DNA of 64,000 nucleotides from positions 1 to 64,000 of the forward strand of contig JAKCPI010001711.1 in assembly GCA_023213315.1 (NCBI GenBank), given 5' to 3'. Positions within the stretch are counted from its first letter, which is position 1; each line of letters opens with the position of its first letter. The notes below the pieces were generated by a model, which saw nothing but the letters and a program-made list of their open reading frames with translations, was not told where the DNA came from and searched no databases. Positions 1-11,957 of the stretch are shown here, one piece after another. The translations under genes were made by a program, and so were the position numbers. The stretch comes from Euborellia annulipes (lineage: Eukaryota > Arthropoda > Insecta > Dermaptera > Anisolabididae).

Positions 1-316
1 TCTCGTGATGCCGAATTCCCTATCAGGTGATCCGGGAACAAAAATTTTAATTATTTGTCATTTCTATTAAAATATTAAATATATTTGCTGTATCATAATT
101 TTAATTAATGAAAGGTATTAGAAAATCATACTGTATGAGTTATGAATTGAATAATGAAATTTTTTGATACAATAAAAAATTTGGCTTTATTTTAATTAAA
201 AAATAAAATTGGTACCCAAAATTTGTCATTTTTTTGATTCTTGGATCATTTTTCTTGTTATATATACATAAGAGCTACTAATTATTAAAATTATTAGAAA
301 AATACATTTAACTCAC

Positions 317-527
317 CAGATGGACACGCGATGGATTTTATGAGGTACTTCCATCTCCCTTCAAAGTAACCCGCCCCACACCTCTCGGCAGGTTCCGAGT
401 TAGCCAAGTCGGAGACATCCTCATTTTTAAGGCACTTTGTGTCTATGGGGTGAGACTTTCTGCCACTTTCCTACTCAAAGAGGAGACTTCGGTTGGATTA
501 TTTGCGGCAAGCTGGTTTCGAACTCCC
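317..527 (-). other. Candidate exon D2 (B/C/D position)
   Basis: Acceptor tattttttacag ends at 528; donor CATCTG|gtgagtt at 316. 211 nt. The intron on its acceptor side (528-690) is homologous to the introns beside exons D1, C1 and C2. The interior shows no similarity I can see to the others. Confidence 0.35.
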
Positions 528-729
528 CTGTAAAAAATAAAAAATATTATTTTTTTCTTATTAAATATGATTCATGTGTTTGTGTGTAGAAAAAAAGAGT
601 TTACAAAAATATAAAAAATAATATTGATAAACGATTTTTTTACACTTATTTTTAAGGAAAAAATATTAATGATATTAAAGATGGACACCCGAGCGTTTAC
701 ATCCTCTGCTTTCCAGTTTTTAGGCAAAG

Positions 730-980
730 CATGGGCGTAGCCAGACTTCTTGTTAGGGGGGGCCAACCCCTCGTAGGGCGAGAGGGGGTTTGCAATTAAT
801 ATATAGCCTACATAGATTATTAATTATTTATTTAAATTAAAAAAAAAATTAAATTAATGTAGTGGATTGGGGTGTTAAAAAAAAATTCCCAATGGGAAAA
901 ATATATATTTGCTTGTTTTTTTTTATTTTTAGGACCAGCCAGGGGGGGGGGCAACGGCCTCCCCCCTGGCTACGCCCATG
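730..980. mobile_element. hAT-like MITE with 8-bp TSD
   Basis: Terminal inverted repeats catgggcgtagccag / ctggctacgcccatg enclose 251 bp with G- and C-runs next to the ends. Flanked by exact 8-bp duplications aggcaaag (722-729, 981-988), the size typical of hAT transposition. No coding capacity. Confidence 0.85.
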
Positions 981-1057
981 AGGCAAAGGATAATTTTATA
1001 AATATTTAAATAAAACTAAAATGTTAACCCAAGTGAAATATGCATAAGCATAAATAC

Positions 1058-1189
1058 CTTTTAATTGTGGAGAGAGTAGGTGTGTGTGACGTTTTATTCA
1101 CACTAATAGAATCGCACTCGAAGAGAGGCACTTTGCAGAGAGATGAGTTCAATCGACTGGCCCCTTGACGCAGATGCATTTGCTCTCTT
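1058..1189 (-). other. Candidate exon A1
   Basis: 132 nt between tttctttgtttcag (from 1190) and AAAAG|gtattta (to 1057). Closest to A6 (21636-21772); a one-base length difference shifts the reading frame between the two. Confidence 0.4.
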
Positions 1190-1210
1190 CTGAAACAAAG
1201 AAATATTTTT

Positions 1211-1875
1211 TACTTTCTCTTACCTATGTATATATGTAATATATATATAGAGAGAAAGTATTGGATTCATGTCAAAAATTCGATGTCGAGATTTTGATGG
1301 ATCTTCACGTTTTGAGGTCCCCTGAATCCAAAAAAGTGGTTTTCGCGACATGGTCTGTCTGTCTGTCTGTGTGTCTGTCTGTGAACAAAATATCTCAAGA
1401 ACGAGAAGAGCTAGGAAGTTGAAATTTTATATTTAAGTTAGGCACCCCCATGGGACGTGACACGAAGCTTTTGGACAAAATCGGCCAAAGAGTACTAGTA
1501 CTTTACTGATGCACTTTTTCAGTTTTTTTCGATTTTCTCAAAATTCGCTCCAACGATTTTTTTTTAAATTCATATATCAACTATTTTTTAGTTGCTCTTT
1601 AAAATGTATATTCTCATTTTGTGATTGAAATCTTCTGAAGACCACTTTACTCTTGTTCTCCATAGAAAAGATAGGAGAAATGGTTGCCATAGTAACAAAA
1701 TATAAACATTTTGCCATACTTATAAATTTTACATCTTGAAAATCGAATATACCATACTGTCGGAAACTAAATACATGTCGACACAAAAAATCTGGTGAGA
1801 CAAGCACAGTACACAACTTTCGATTACCGAAGGTAAGAGAAAGTTGTGTGCTGTGCGCCAGTCACACCAGATTTT
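1211..1875 (+). repeat. P repeat, copy 1 (near full length)
   Basis: Starts with an AT-rich palindrome framed by actttctctta and gagagaaagt, then aattcgatgtcgagat, a CTGT microsatellite (1350-1382), a conserved atatctcaagaacga block, and ends in a hairpin made of aatctggtg.gac and its complement around 1797-1875. Used as the family reference. Confidence 0.7.
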
Positions 1876-2452
1876 TTTTTTTTTTTAAATCATTTTCTAT
1901 CATCATATATTAAGTATTCAATAAAGATTATTTTATTAAATAATTGTTTTATTTTCCCGTAATCCTTTCCTTTCTCATGTTTAAATATAAAAGTATATTA
2001 GTATGTTTTTTGAGTATTTAGCTTAGCTTCAAATGGGGAATTAATACAATTTTAATTATAATTTTTATCTCAATTCATTCAGATAATGGAATATTTGAAA
2101 ATAATTTTTTTTAATTAAGTACTTGATTTGTTTCTAATTTCATTTTATTAAAAAAAAATTGAGTCATTTTTATGGAAAATTTTATAGAAAATAGATAAAT
2201 ATATATTCAAGTAATTTGCCCCATCCAACCCTCTCGACATATTTAAGTAATTGATAAGGGGTGAAGAATGGAGAAGTTTTTTTAGAAAAATTAAGATATT
2301 TTGAAATAGTTTTTTCTTTAAATTAAATGACAAAGAATTTTATATAATTTATTTCATAAATGGCTATTTTAACCCATCTCCAAAAAAAAATCACTCCTTA
2401 ATATTTGTGATATGAACTAATAAATTGAAAAAATTGGATAGTCTGGACTTAC

Positions 2453-2532
2453 TAGGTACAGAGAGACTGGAAGTGTATTGAGATGGGGTCCTCAAACAAG
2501 GTCGGTGAGTCAACTTCTAGCGATAGTCGGCC
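2453..2532 (-). other. Candidate exon D1
   Basis: 80 nt with acceptor tttttacag and donor TACCTA|gtaagtcc. The interior CGACCTTGTTTGAGGAC matches the core shared by the B and C exons. Confidence 0.4.
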
Positions 2533-2670
2533 CTGTAAAAATAAAAATTATTATTTTTTCTTATTAAATATGATTCGTGTGTTTGTGTGAGAAAAAAAAA
2601 GAGTTTACAAAAAAAAATAAAAAATAATATTAATTGAGTACTTTTCAATAATATTAATAAACGATTTTTG

Positions 2671-3574
2671 ACGTGACAACGTCTTACAAATCATGTGTCT
2701 ATAGTGGCATGTTAGAGGGGCATGCACGAAAAAGTTTATTGGCTTGAATAACTCCTCTGTCTTAAGAGGTATAATTATGGGAAATATACGGTTAGAAAGA
2801 ATGAGTTTTCAGCTAAAGATTTCACCATTTATTTTTTTCCTACCATTTTATTTTACCGCGCTGCGGTAAATTCTAATTTGAAAGTTTAAACCCCTGTAGA
2901 TTCTGAACGGCTAATCAGATCAGACTACATGGGATGTCATTTGGTGCAGAACGAAAACCTCTAATAGAATAAATATAAAAATCCCGAGTAATTAACTCCA
3001 AAATTAATTTTTTTTTTTCGAAAAACCTCATTTTTTAGACAAAAAAATATCGAAAAATAGCCCTACTTGTGCAACGCATAGCGACTTGACCATAAAAGCT
3101 ACATTAAATCTAAATATAGTTTTAGAAAGAGTGGTTCAATACCCAGAGGTTATTTTTTCATTTTTTTGATATGACGTCATTTTACCGCATGAGAGCACTC
3201 GGCGGGATTTCGTTTTTCGAAATTTTAAACCCCTGTAGATTCCGAACGGCTAATCAGATCAGACTAAATGGGATGTCATTTGGTGCAGAAAGATAACCTC
3301 TAATAGAATAAATAAAAAAATCCCGAGTAATTAACTCAAAAATTGGTTTTTTTCTCGAAAAACCTCATTTTTTAAGCATATGTCGCCCTTAATGGATAAA
3401 AGTTTGGCCACACCTGTCATATATTGTTTCAATGAAAATGTTTGAACATGTTTATTTATGAAAACAAACTACTAGTAAAAAAAAAAAACAAAAACAATAC
3501 TTTCTCTCTTTATATTTCAATATAGGTAAGAGAAAAAAAATTTTTTTGAAGTCAAGCAAAAGACGTTGTCACGT
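2671..3574. mobile_element. Nonautonomous DNA transposon with TIR acgtgacaacgtctt
   Basis: 15-bp inverted ends (2671-2685, 3560-3574) interrupt the intron beside exon D1; homologous intron sequence resumes after 3600. The interior has a diverged direct repeat of about 150 bp (2881-3030 and 3222-3372, sharing cggctaatcagatcagacta). Superfamily not assigned; no clear TSD. Confidence 0.65.
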
Positions 3575-4541
3575 TAAAAAGCCACCGGCTGTGTAGAAGA
3601 CACAGCCAACACCTATTTTTTTTTACACTAATTTTTAAGGAAAAATATTAATGATATTAAAATGAGAAGGAAAAATGTGAACCCGATTACACCCTATATA
3701 AACACAATATAAGAGAACCTAAACACTTTTCAGGGATTCTTTCAAACGAACGGACTCCAGGATCAACAAGAAAACAACTGACTGACGACTCGATTTCAAT
3801 TGTTGATAACAATGTGAAATCTTTAATAAATTTTGGTGGAACAATTTTTTTCTTAAAGTTCACTCTTTTAGCTTTAAAATGGTAAAAAAAGTTTTTTTCT
3901 AGCTCAAATAGAACCAGAGTTATGAATTTTTAAAAGTGAGCGTCTAAGCAGAAAATCATCAAATTTTCACATTTTCGACCTGCGATATTTCCCAAAATAT
4001 TAAAGAAAAAGAAAATCCTCGCGGATGGCTATCTTTTTTTTCGTTATAGAACACGTAAAAAAAATTTCAGCCAAATCAAAAACATGTCGGCCAGAAAGTG
4101 TTCGGTTTGTAAAAAGAATCACCGATATACAGTGCCTGACAAAACTAAAGCAACTGAGTCGGAATGTTCGGGTTTTCATCTTTTAAGCGGTTATTACTCC
4201 GTTCGTTTATAATGGATTATAATGATTGAGGGGTCTCTGAATTCTCTGAAGAATTCTTAATAAAATGACGTACTATACATGGTATATTTTTATTTATTTC
4301 AAAAATTAGAAACAAAAATCTACAAAAAAGAAAAAAATAAGAAGAAAAGCGGATTGACAAAACTAAAGCAACTCAAGTGATTGAATGTATAAAAAGGGAA
4401 AATTTCTTATTATTATTAATTAATTTCTTAATATTTTGTAATAAATCCATTGTAGTCGATGACAGCCTGTCATCTGAGGGGCATTGAAGAAATTAAACTG
4501 TTAATACAGTGGTAAAAGTACAGTAATCGACAACAATCAAC

Positions 4542-4739
4542 ATGACTCGCAAAAAATGTCGCGATTATTTTAAAATCAATATTATTGATGAATTTTTAAG
4601 TAGAATATCCCAAAATGATATTACCACAAAATATTCCATTAATAAATTCATTATTTCTCGATGGATAAAAAAATATAAAGAGAAAGGAACTGTGAAAACA
4701 GTTCATGCGGGTGGGAGATCTCGAAAAATATCGCCGTGA
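4542..4739 (+). pseudogene. Truncated Tc1-like transposase N-terminus, left arm
   Basis: 65 codons. A paired-type helix-turn-helix pattern (SINKFIISRWIKKYKEKGTV) is followed by a GGRSRK basic motif like the GRPR box of Tc1 transposases. Stops before any catalytic domain. Confidence 0.75.
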
Positions 4740-5222
4740 ACTGACGCTATGAGTGTAAGGGAAGTTAAAGAATGCCAGCAATTAATCCCAGAGAAGTTGT
4801 AAATGACCTCAAATGATCATTTCTCCACAGATGCAGGCCGAAGAGTAAGAGAAGCATGGTCATAGTGCTACGCAACCTGCAGAAAAGCCCTAGATCAGAG
4901 AGGAACATCGGCGGGCTAGGCTAAAGTTTGCCAAGGAGCATTTGAATTGAACTGAATAGGAATTAAATTTGCACTCATCAGAGAAAAGTACCGCCCTCAA
5001 CTTGTCAGAGATCAATTCAAATGCTCCTTGGCAAACTTTAGCCTAGCCCGCCGATGTTCCTCTCTGATCTAGGGCTTTTCTGCAGGTTGCGTAGCACTAT
5101 GACCATGCTTCTCTTGCTCTTCGGCCTGCATCTGTGGAGAAATGATCATTTGAGGTCATTTACAACTTCTCTGGGATTAATTGCTGGCATTCTTTAACTT
5201 CCCTTACACTCATAGCGTCAGT

Positions 5223-5420
5223 TCACGGCGATGTTTTTCGGGATCTCCCACCCGCATGAACTGTTTTCACAGTTCCTTTCTCTTTATATTTTTTTATCCA
5301 TCGAGAAATAATGAATTTATTAATGGAATATTTTGTGGTAATATCATTTTGGGATATTCTACTTAAAAATTCATCAATAATATTGATTTTAAAATAATCG
5401 CGACATTTTTTGCGAGTCAT
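5223..5420 (-). pseudogene. Truncated Tc1-like transposase N-terminus, right arm
   Basis: Inverted copy of the left-arm fragment, differing by one residue (KTSP instead of KISP). Same truncation. Confidence 0.75.
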
Positions 5421-5838
5421 GTTGATTGTTGTCGATTACTGTACTTTTATCACTGTATTAACAGTTTAATTTCTTCAATGCCCCTCAGATGACAGGCTGT
5501 CATCGACTACAATGGATTTATTACAAAATATTAAGAAATTAATTAATAATAATAAGAAATTTTCCCTTTTTATACATTCAATCACTTGAGTTGCTTTAGT
5601 TTTGTCAATCCTCTTTTCTTCTTATTTTTTTCTTTTTTGTAGATTTTTGTTTCTAATTTTTGAAATAAATAAAAATATACCATGTATAGTACGTCATTTT
5701 ATTAAGAATTCTTCAGAGAATTCAGAGACCCCTCAATCATTATAATCCATTATAAACGAACGGAGTAATAACCGCTTAAAAGATGAAAACCCGAACATTC
5801 CGACTCAGTTGCTTTAGTTTTGTCAGGCACTGTATGTT

Positions 5839-6068
5839 AATATATAGAGAGAGAAAGTATTGGATTCATGTCAAAAATTCGATGTCGAGATTTTGATGGA
5901 TATACACGTTTTGAGGTCCCCTGAATCCAAAAAAGTGGTTTTCGCGACATGGTCTGTCTGTGTGTGTGTGAACAATATATCTCAAGAACGAAAAGAGCTA
6001 GGAGGTTGAAATTTTATATTTAAGTTAGGCACCCCCATGGGACGTGACACGAAGCTTTTGAACAAAAT
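5839..6068 (+). repeat. P repeat, copy 2 (5' part)
   Basis: gagagagaaagtattgg through the atatctcaagaacga and ggccaaaga blocks; the 3' half is missing. Begins just after the Tc1 dimer, which inserted at a TA in its AT-rich start. Confidence 0.65.
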
Positions 6069-6189
6069 TGGCCAAAGAACTTCATCATAGTGTTGTATTT
6101 AAAAATTGGATAATTTTATAAGTATATTTTAAGAGAGAAAAAAGAAAAAAAAATTGATTATGAAAATGAGATATGAAAAGAATAATTAC

Positions 6190-6407
6190 CGTAATAATAT
6201 GATGACAGACGGGGAGTAAATTAGGTTGGGGGGATGAACCTCTTATTTGCACAAATAACACAAGATAAAAAAAAACTAAACACACGAGAGAGAGTGATTG
6301 AGAAAGAAGTCCAAACGACTGACTCATGTCTCGACTAAATGACAAACCGCCTGACATGCAGGCAACCAGCAAACAAGCAGACATCGATCGATAGAGAAAT
6401 AGCATTG
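6190..6407 (-). other. Candidate exon G1
   Basis: About 218 nt, donor ATTACG|gtaatt. The acceptor side (cctctgag) is weak. It aligns over most of its length with G2 at 23823-24025 and lies in the same order relative to a B exon, so 6085-7130 and 23695-26215 are segmental duplicates. Confidence 0.3.
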
Positions 6408-6909
6408 CTCAGAGGAGCGCCCAAGAAAAAAAAAATTATCAAATAAATTCTCTATTTATAAAAATTCCAATCACTCGCAAACTAACGGGGTTTTATCAGT
6501 TGGAAATTAATTCGAAATCTCCCTTTATTTACCCACCCTCAAAACTCACCCCCATATAGAAAGAATTTTCTCATTGCCCTCCCAATCATTTCTATAGACC
6601 TAATATAGAAAGGAGATAATTTTTTAATTATTATTCTAAGTTAGAATATTCTCATACAGAATTAGAAATTGTATGAAGAAATTTTTGAATTTTATTTTCA
6701 TAATCAAGAAAGTTGATTTGTTATTAAAATGATTTGGTAAAAATAATGAAAAAAAAGGGGGGGGGAGAGTCTTCTATAGAAATCATAATCAAGTATCTTA
6801 AAATGAGGGAGGATTTTTTTAGGCCTATAAGAGATTTTAAAAGAGAGAATGAATGACCTTTCCCAGGAAATGATGAGATAAATAGAAAAAATTTGACTGT
6901 AGGACTTAC

Positions 6910-7094
6910 CTAGTGAAGAGAGAGAAAGAGAGACCCTCGGGGTGCGCTTCGATGGGGATGCTCGGGCGACAAGTTCGATGCTTATATGACAAAGATACGT
7001 GTTGAGATTTCGCTTCTTTTTGATGCTCCCTCATTTGCATGTTGATTTGTTTTAGCTGACTTTGACTCGTAGCCAAGTAACACATCAAGAGATA
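6910..7094 (-). other. Candidate exon B1
   Basis: 185 nt with strong acceptor ttttcttttgtttcag and donor TTCACTAG|gtaagt. Open in one frame (contains QINMQMREHQKEAKSQHV), shared with B2; B3 loses the frame 5' of this segment by a 2-nt difference. Confidence 0.45.
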
Positions 7095-7373
7095 CTGAAA
7101 CAAAAGAAAATATATTTAATGATTATTAAATATCTATTTTTTTGAATATTTTAACAACTAGATATGACAATTTAAATTGATATTGAATAAAGTTTTTTTA
7201 TTATTGTTTTAATAAACCAAATTTCCTTTCCTAATTATTGAAGAAATATCTATTATTTAAATATATTTTCTAGTCAATCGTAAATAGCAGAGCACAATTA
7301 TTAATAAAATTTTTGCTTTTATTAATTAATAAATATTATTTTAATCACTTGAAAATGAGGACAATTTTTTACA

Positions 7374-7567
7374 TTCTCTTACCTCTATATATGTTAATAT
7401 ATAGAGAAAGTATTGGATTCATGTCAAAAATTCGACGTCGAGATTTTGATGTATAGGTCTATACATGTTTTAAGGTACCATGAATAAAAAAAAATGGTTT
7501 TCGCAACATGGTCTGTCTGTCTGTATCTGTGTTCAATTTAAACATGAAGGAATTGAGCTACGGGGTT
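7374..7567 (+). repeat. P repeat, copy 3 (5' part)
   Basis: Palindromic start, gatgtcgagat-like block, CTGT run and the tgaaggaattgagcta block, cut off directly before exon E2. Confidence 0.6.
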
Positions 7568-7571
7568 AAAC

Positions 7572-7629
7572 CAAATGGCAACTCGAAATAACGTTGAGTT
7601 AATCTCGATTCACGACAAGAAGCCTCTCT
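7572..7629 (-). other. Candidate exon E2
   Basis: 58 nt, acceptor attaaccag, donor CATTTG|gttta. Matches E1 (10739-10804). It is abutted on the left by a truncated P repeat (7374-7567). Confidence 0.25.
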
Positions 7630-7639
7630 CTGGTTAATA

Positions 7640-9650
7640 AAAAAAATTTTAAAAGTGTTATATTTATGCAAATAGATATTCAATTTAATTATTATTTTCC
7701 CAAATTTGAAGATATCAATTTTGAAAATGTTTGTGTTAAGTCGGGTTTCCCCGAATGCATGTCATCGTGCATCGCATGAGTTTAAGATCTTGTTTCTTGT
7801 TGCGGAATCCAGTGTTAACAAAATATTCTGGCAAATGAACAAGTTAGAGAAAATAATAATTAAAATTAAATGTGAACAATTACAAGATTCTCACTTTTTT
7901 TCCCCAAATATTTATGAGTAGAGGCTAATAAGTTTAGATTTAAAAAAGTACTAAGAAAATAAATAGTAAATTTTATTTAATCGCGAATTTTTTAAATAAT
8001 CTAATTAGGAGTGAACCACCCTAATCGTATTGCCAATAATAATTAAATAAGTAGAAAGAAAATACAAGAATTAATAGATATCAACAAGGTAAATAGTTTT
8101 TTTTTTTAAGATGCAATTATTTTTTCACAAAAGAAAGACAAGAAAATTAAACGAGAAGGCAATTAAAATAAAAATAATTTTTAGAGAAAATATATTAAAA
8201 TTTATTCATTTTGGGGGAGGGGGAGATTACTAAATAATACTTCCTCTCTATTTTGCATATAGTAGTAAGAGAAATTAATATTTGGTTTGATATTAGAAAG
8301 ATTCGGATTTTATTAAGAAGTGTGGTGGGTGAGTTATATAAATATTCACTTTAATATAAATTCCGCACAGAAGACGTGCGACTTTTGACCCGTTTAAAAC
8401 TAGACTGAATTTTATATGTCTCTCTTTATAAAAATGATTGTAATAAGAAATTACATTTTGGAAAAAAATTAAAAAAATAGTATTCTGATCTAATGTTATT
8501 TAGAGATGGAAAACAATTAAAAGATGATTTAAAATATTCATTATTCATACTGAAACATCCCCCCAATCAACGCAACCAACCCTCATCGATAAAAAGATAA
8601 TCCAATTTCAATTTAATTTTTTTAGCTAATGGAAAAATTTTGATAATAAATTTTAGATTAAAAAACTCGAAATAGGAATGTATGATATTTTATTTTAGTA
8701 GAGTATTGATTGAAAATGCAGTCCAAATAGGCTATTAAGATCCCAAAATAAAATAAAAACTTCCTTCAACAGTCAGAAATTAGTAAAAAAGAAACAAAAA
8801 AATTTTCAAGTTAAATTTTGTGAAAAAAATTTTTAAAAGAACCAAAACTCCAATTCCCACCTTCCAATTAGAATAGTAGCCAACGAGTTATGGAGGTCCA
8901 AATACAGCCTTGAAGCACTGTTCAATTTCTTTTGATAACTCTGACAATTTGTAAATAATTTTCGAGACCTATTCATTTGAAAAAGATATTGATATTCATG
9001 AATACCTCAATTCGGATTTGACTAAACACTAAACTACTCACATATTTGTTAAATATAATTTTTTATAATCGGATTGAAAAATACGAGTGACAAATAATTA
9101 TGAAATGAAAAAGAAATATGAACAGATTTATGCTGAGGAACTTTGACAGATGAAACAATTTAATCTATCTCTATTCGTTCTATTAATTATGTATTATTTG
9201 AGGTAATTTTAAGCAATAAAAGATTCTAAATAATATATTTCTAGTTTTAATGTAATGTGGAATTAATTTAGTGGACGAAAACAAAGGGAATGCTCAATGT
9301 TTTAGGAAAAAAATGACCTCAATGGATGAGGACCACCCTAATATCCATATTAAGAGTAAGTAAAAATTAATTGAAATTTTTTTAATATCCACTGTGGAGT
9401 CTATTTTAATTTATAAGATTTTAATATGAGAAGCCCTTGCAAAATAAATTATTTTAATGTGGAAACCTGCGCGCGTATTTTTCTCCGAAAACCTTATATA
9501 TTAATTGATTTGGATACAAATCAATTGAAATAAATAGGGACCGGTTCTAAATGGCCACGATGCCGAAAAATACCATAAATAAATTTAAAAAAAGAAAAAA
9601 ACTATATATAATAATATAAAAAAATATTTATATTTTGTTATCATTACAAC
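7640..9650. other. AT-rich stretch, no gene found
   Basis: Homopolymer-rich intron-like DNA. It includes a SINE2 3' tail near 9530-9575 (aaataaataggga..gccgaaaaa) but no splice-framed exon, open frame or structured element I can support. Confidence 0.4.
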
Positions 9651-9654
9651 CATT

Positions 9655-10135
9655 GATCCTACCTTTCTATGAAGTACAAGAGAAAGTGTGCTTCAAAATA
9701 TCTCAAGGGAAAAATGAGAATATACATTTCAAAGATCATCTAAAAAATAATTAATTTATGAATTTTAATCAAAATCATTAGAACGAATTTTGAGAAAATC
9801 AAAAAAAAAAAAAAAAACTGAAAAAGTACATCAGTAAAGTACTAGTACTCTTTGGCCGATTTTGTTCTAAAGCTTCGTGTCAAGTGCCAGGGGGGTACTT
9901 TAATTAAATATAAAATTTCAACCTCCTAGCTCTTTTCGTTCTTGAGATATTTTGTTCACAAAACACCCCCACCTCCACCCCCACTGAGACAGGCCATGTT
10001 GCATAAACCATTTTTTTGGACTCATGGGATCTCAAAACGTGTATATCCATCAAAATCTCGACATCAAATTTATTACATGAAACCAAATATTTTCTCTCTC
10101 TATAAATATTACATGCATAGGTAAGAGAAAGTAAA
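9655..10135 (-). repeat. P repeat, copy 4 (reverse)
   Basis: Reverse copy running from the aatcattagaacgaattttg block to the palindromic start taggtaagagaaagt at about 10120-10135. The terminal hairpin is missing. Confidence 0.65.
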
Positions 10136-10377
10136 AATGAAATTATAGTCTTAGTCTGAATAGATAAAAATACTAAAATACTGTATATAATAGTACTTTT
10201 ATACCGTTCAATGAACTTTTCCTTCTATTTTAAAAAATTTAAACCAACAACAAGTAAATAGAATCCCGATGCAGAGGCTAACTCAACTGAGCTAGGTAAG
10301 TAACATCGTGGAAAGTAGCGAAAATCGAAATATAGGTAAGAGAAAGTAAACATTTGTTTTCAATTTTAAATTGCTTG

Positions 10378-10658
10378 CCCACGGGGCGTGGTGTAGAGGT
10401 TAGCGTGCTAACCTCATATACCAAACGTCGCGGGTTCGGACCCCAGGCAGTCCGATGATTTTATTTAAGCCCTCTGGATACCAGATGGCTTAAATAAAAA
10501 TGCCTGGACCCTAATATATATAAATTCATAAATAACGGTTATCGTAAATGTCTTATATGGCCTGAGCTGCCGAAAAGACAGTGTGAATGTGTGTGTGAGT
10601 GTGAGTGTGAATGAGAAAAAAGTGTGAATGTTTTTTAAAAAAATAAAAAAAATAAAAA
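10378..10658 (+). mobile_element. SINE1, full-length tRNA-derived SINE
   Basis: Pol III A-box-like gtggtgtagaggttagcg and B-box-like gcgggttcggacccc open the element. A palindromic atttaagcc/ggcttaaat body and a 3' TGTGAATG/TGAG repeat with A-rich tail follow. An exact 10-bp TSD aaattgcttg flanks it (10368-10377, 10659-10668). Confidence 0.85.
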
Positions 10659-10738
10659 AAATTGCTTGAAATAAGAATTAAATTATAAGTGAAATTTTGT
10701 CATTCCCAAAGAATATATTATTTGAAAAATAAACTCAC

Positions 10739-10804
10739 CAAATGGCAACTCGAAATAACGTTGAGTTCATCTCGATTAACGACAAGAAGCCTCTCTCTGA
10801 CTAA
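10739..10804 (-). other. Candidate exon E1
   Basis: 66 nt, acceptor cctcctccag, donor CATTTG|gtgagttt. Nearly the same sequence as E2, with a better donor. Confidence 0.3.
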
Positions 10805-11000
10805 CTGGAGGAGGCCGAATCAAAAAAGAGAGAGAGGGAGACTTGTAGATTTAGATTTACCGGTAAATGATAATAAAATATTATAAAATGGGGGGTTGTT
10901 ATACTCGAGATATTAAAATATAGAGAATCCCAGAAAAATGAAATTATTATTTGTGATTTGAAATTAATTATGATGGAAAAATTTGAATGTCAGAACTCAC

Positions 11001-11099
11001 CTATTGCAGGGAGAGGGTCTCGAAGTGGGCAGAGATGGAGATGCATGAGCGAAAAGGTCGAGGATGAAGGGAGAAGTCGACCTCTGGCAATAGAGACCC
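11001..11099 (-). other. Candidate exon D3
   Basis: 99 nt, acceptor tattttttacag, donor GCAATAG|gtgagtt. Contains CGACCTTTTCGCTCATGC, a version of the B/C core. Confidence 0.4.
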
Positions 11100-11338
11100 C
11101 TGTAAAAAATAAAAATTATTTTTTCTTATTAAATATATGATTCAAGTGTATGTTTGGAGAGTTTACAAAAAAATAAAAAAGGATAATAATATTTTAATTA
11201 GAAGGGAAAACGTACACACCTTACCACCCACTGTTAACATTATTAGAAATAATAATATAGTTTTAAAACGAAATGTTAATCACAGTTATAATTTATATAA
11301 TTGACGAGAGATAAAAGTTTTACAATTTATATTTTCAA

Positions 11339-11957
11339 TAACACTGTGCTACAAGAAAAAAACCCCGGAAAAAATTTCTTCAGATTCTTAAGTAAAATGA
11401 CCTCCTGAATCCAAATATGACCTCCGTTTTCCCCCACCACGTACCGTTTTCGGAGGGTAGCCCCCTACTTATTTTCACCCCTTTTCGTTAATTATAGGGC
11501 CACGAAAAAAATTTGGAGGGATGAAAAGGAATATTTTAGCCTTAACATTTCTGTGAAAAGTTAAAAAACATTAACATTTGGATCCAAGGGGAGGATGTGG
11601 GGGAGGATTTTATCCCTTAAAATGCATAAAAATCATTAAAAATGATCGATTTTTTCTGATTTTTTCACAATTTTTTCACTGATTTTCTACATATTCCAGC
11701 TGACAGACCCACCTCACCCTTCCGTAAACATCCCTCAACTAAAAAAAAATATATAGGACAAATCGGGTGAGGTGTGGGCGATTCCAAAGCCCTTGCAAAT
11801 TATTGACAAAAAATAATTTCTACCCCTTTAGATAAAACATGGCAATATTGAAGGACATAGTAGAATCCGTATTTACTTAATCCGTTTTACGTAAGAATCT
11901 GAAGAAATTTTCTCGGGGCCAGAAAAAAGTTTCATTTTGTAGACAGTGTTTTAGCAA
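11339..11957. mobile_element. MITE-like element with long imperfect TIRs
   Basis: Left aatttcttcagattctta (about 11376-11394) matches the reverse complement of the right end (about 11893-11917), and the similarity extends outward to acactgt.ctaca on both sides. No coding region; class unknown. Confidence 0.55.

Larger units (their letters stand above)
4130..5832. mobile_element. Tc1-like inverted dimer (fold-back element), two 821-bp arms
   Basis: Left arm 4130-4950 and right arm 5012-5832 are inverted copies of exactly equal length, with only a handful of mismatches; the spacer is 61 bp. The outer ends read cagtgcctgacaaaactaaa and are flanked by TA (4128-4129, 5833-5834), as in Tc1/mariner elements. 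Each arm encodes the N-terminal helix-turn-helix part of a Tc1-like transposase (65 aa, 4542-4739 plus and 5420-5223 minus, ending GRSRKI/TSP) and then degenerate sequence still showing a RARLKFAKEHLN-like stretch; the DDE catalytic part is missing, so it cannot move on its own. Confidence 0.9.

Noticed and set aside
3725..3860. Mariner-like coding trace before the Tc1 dimer
   Set aside because: A few residues (RTPGSTRKQ-like) resemble a transposase linker, but the stretch is too short and broken to support.
6085..6405. 106-aa minus-strand frame
   Set aside because: Overlaps candidate exon G1; the frame is not kept in the G2 copy, so it is not evidence of a protein.
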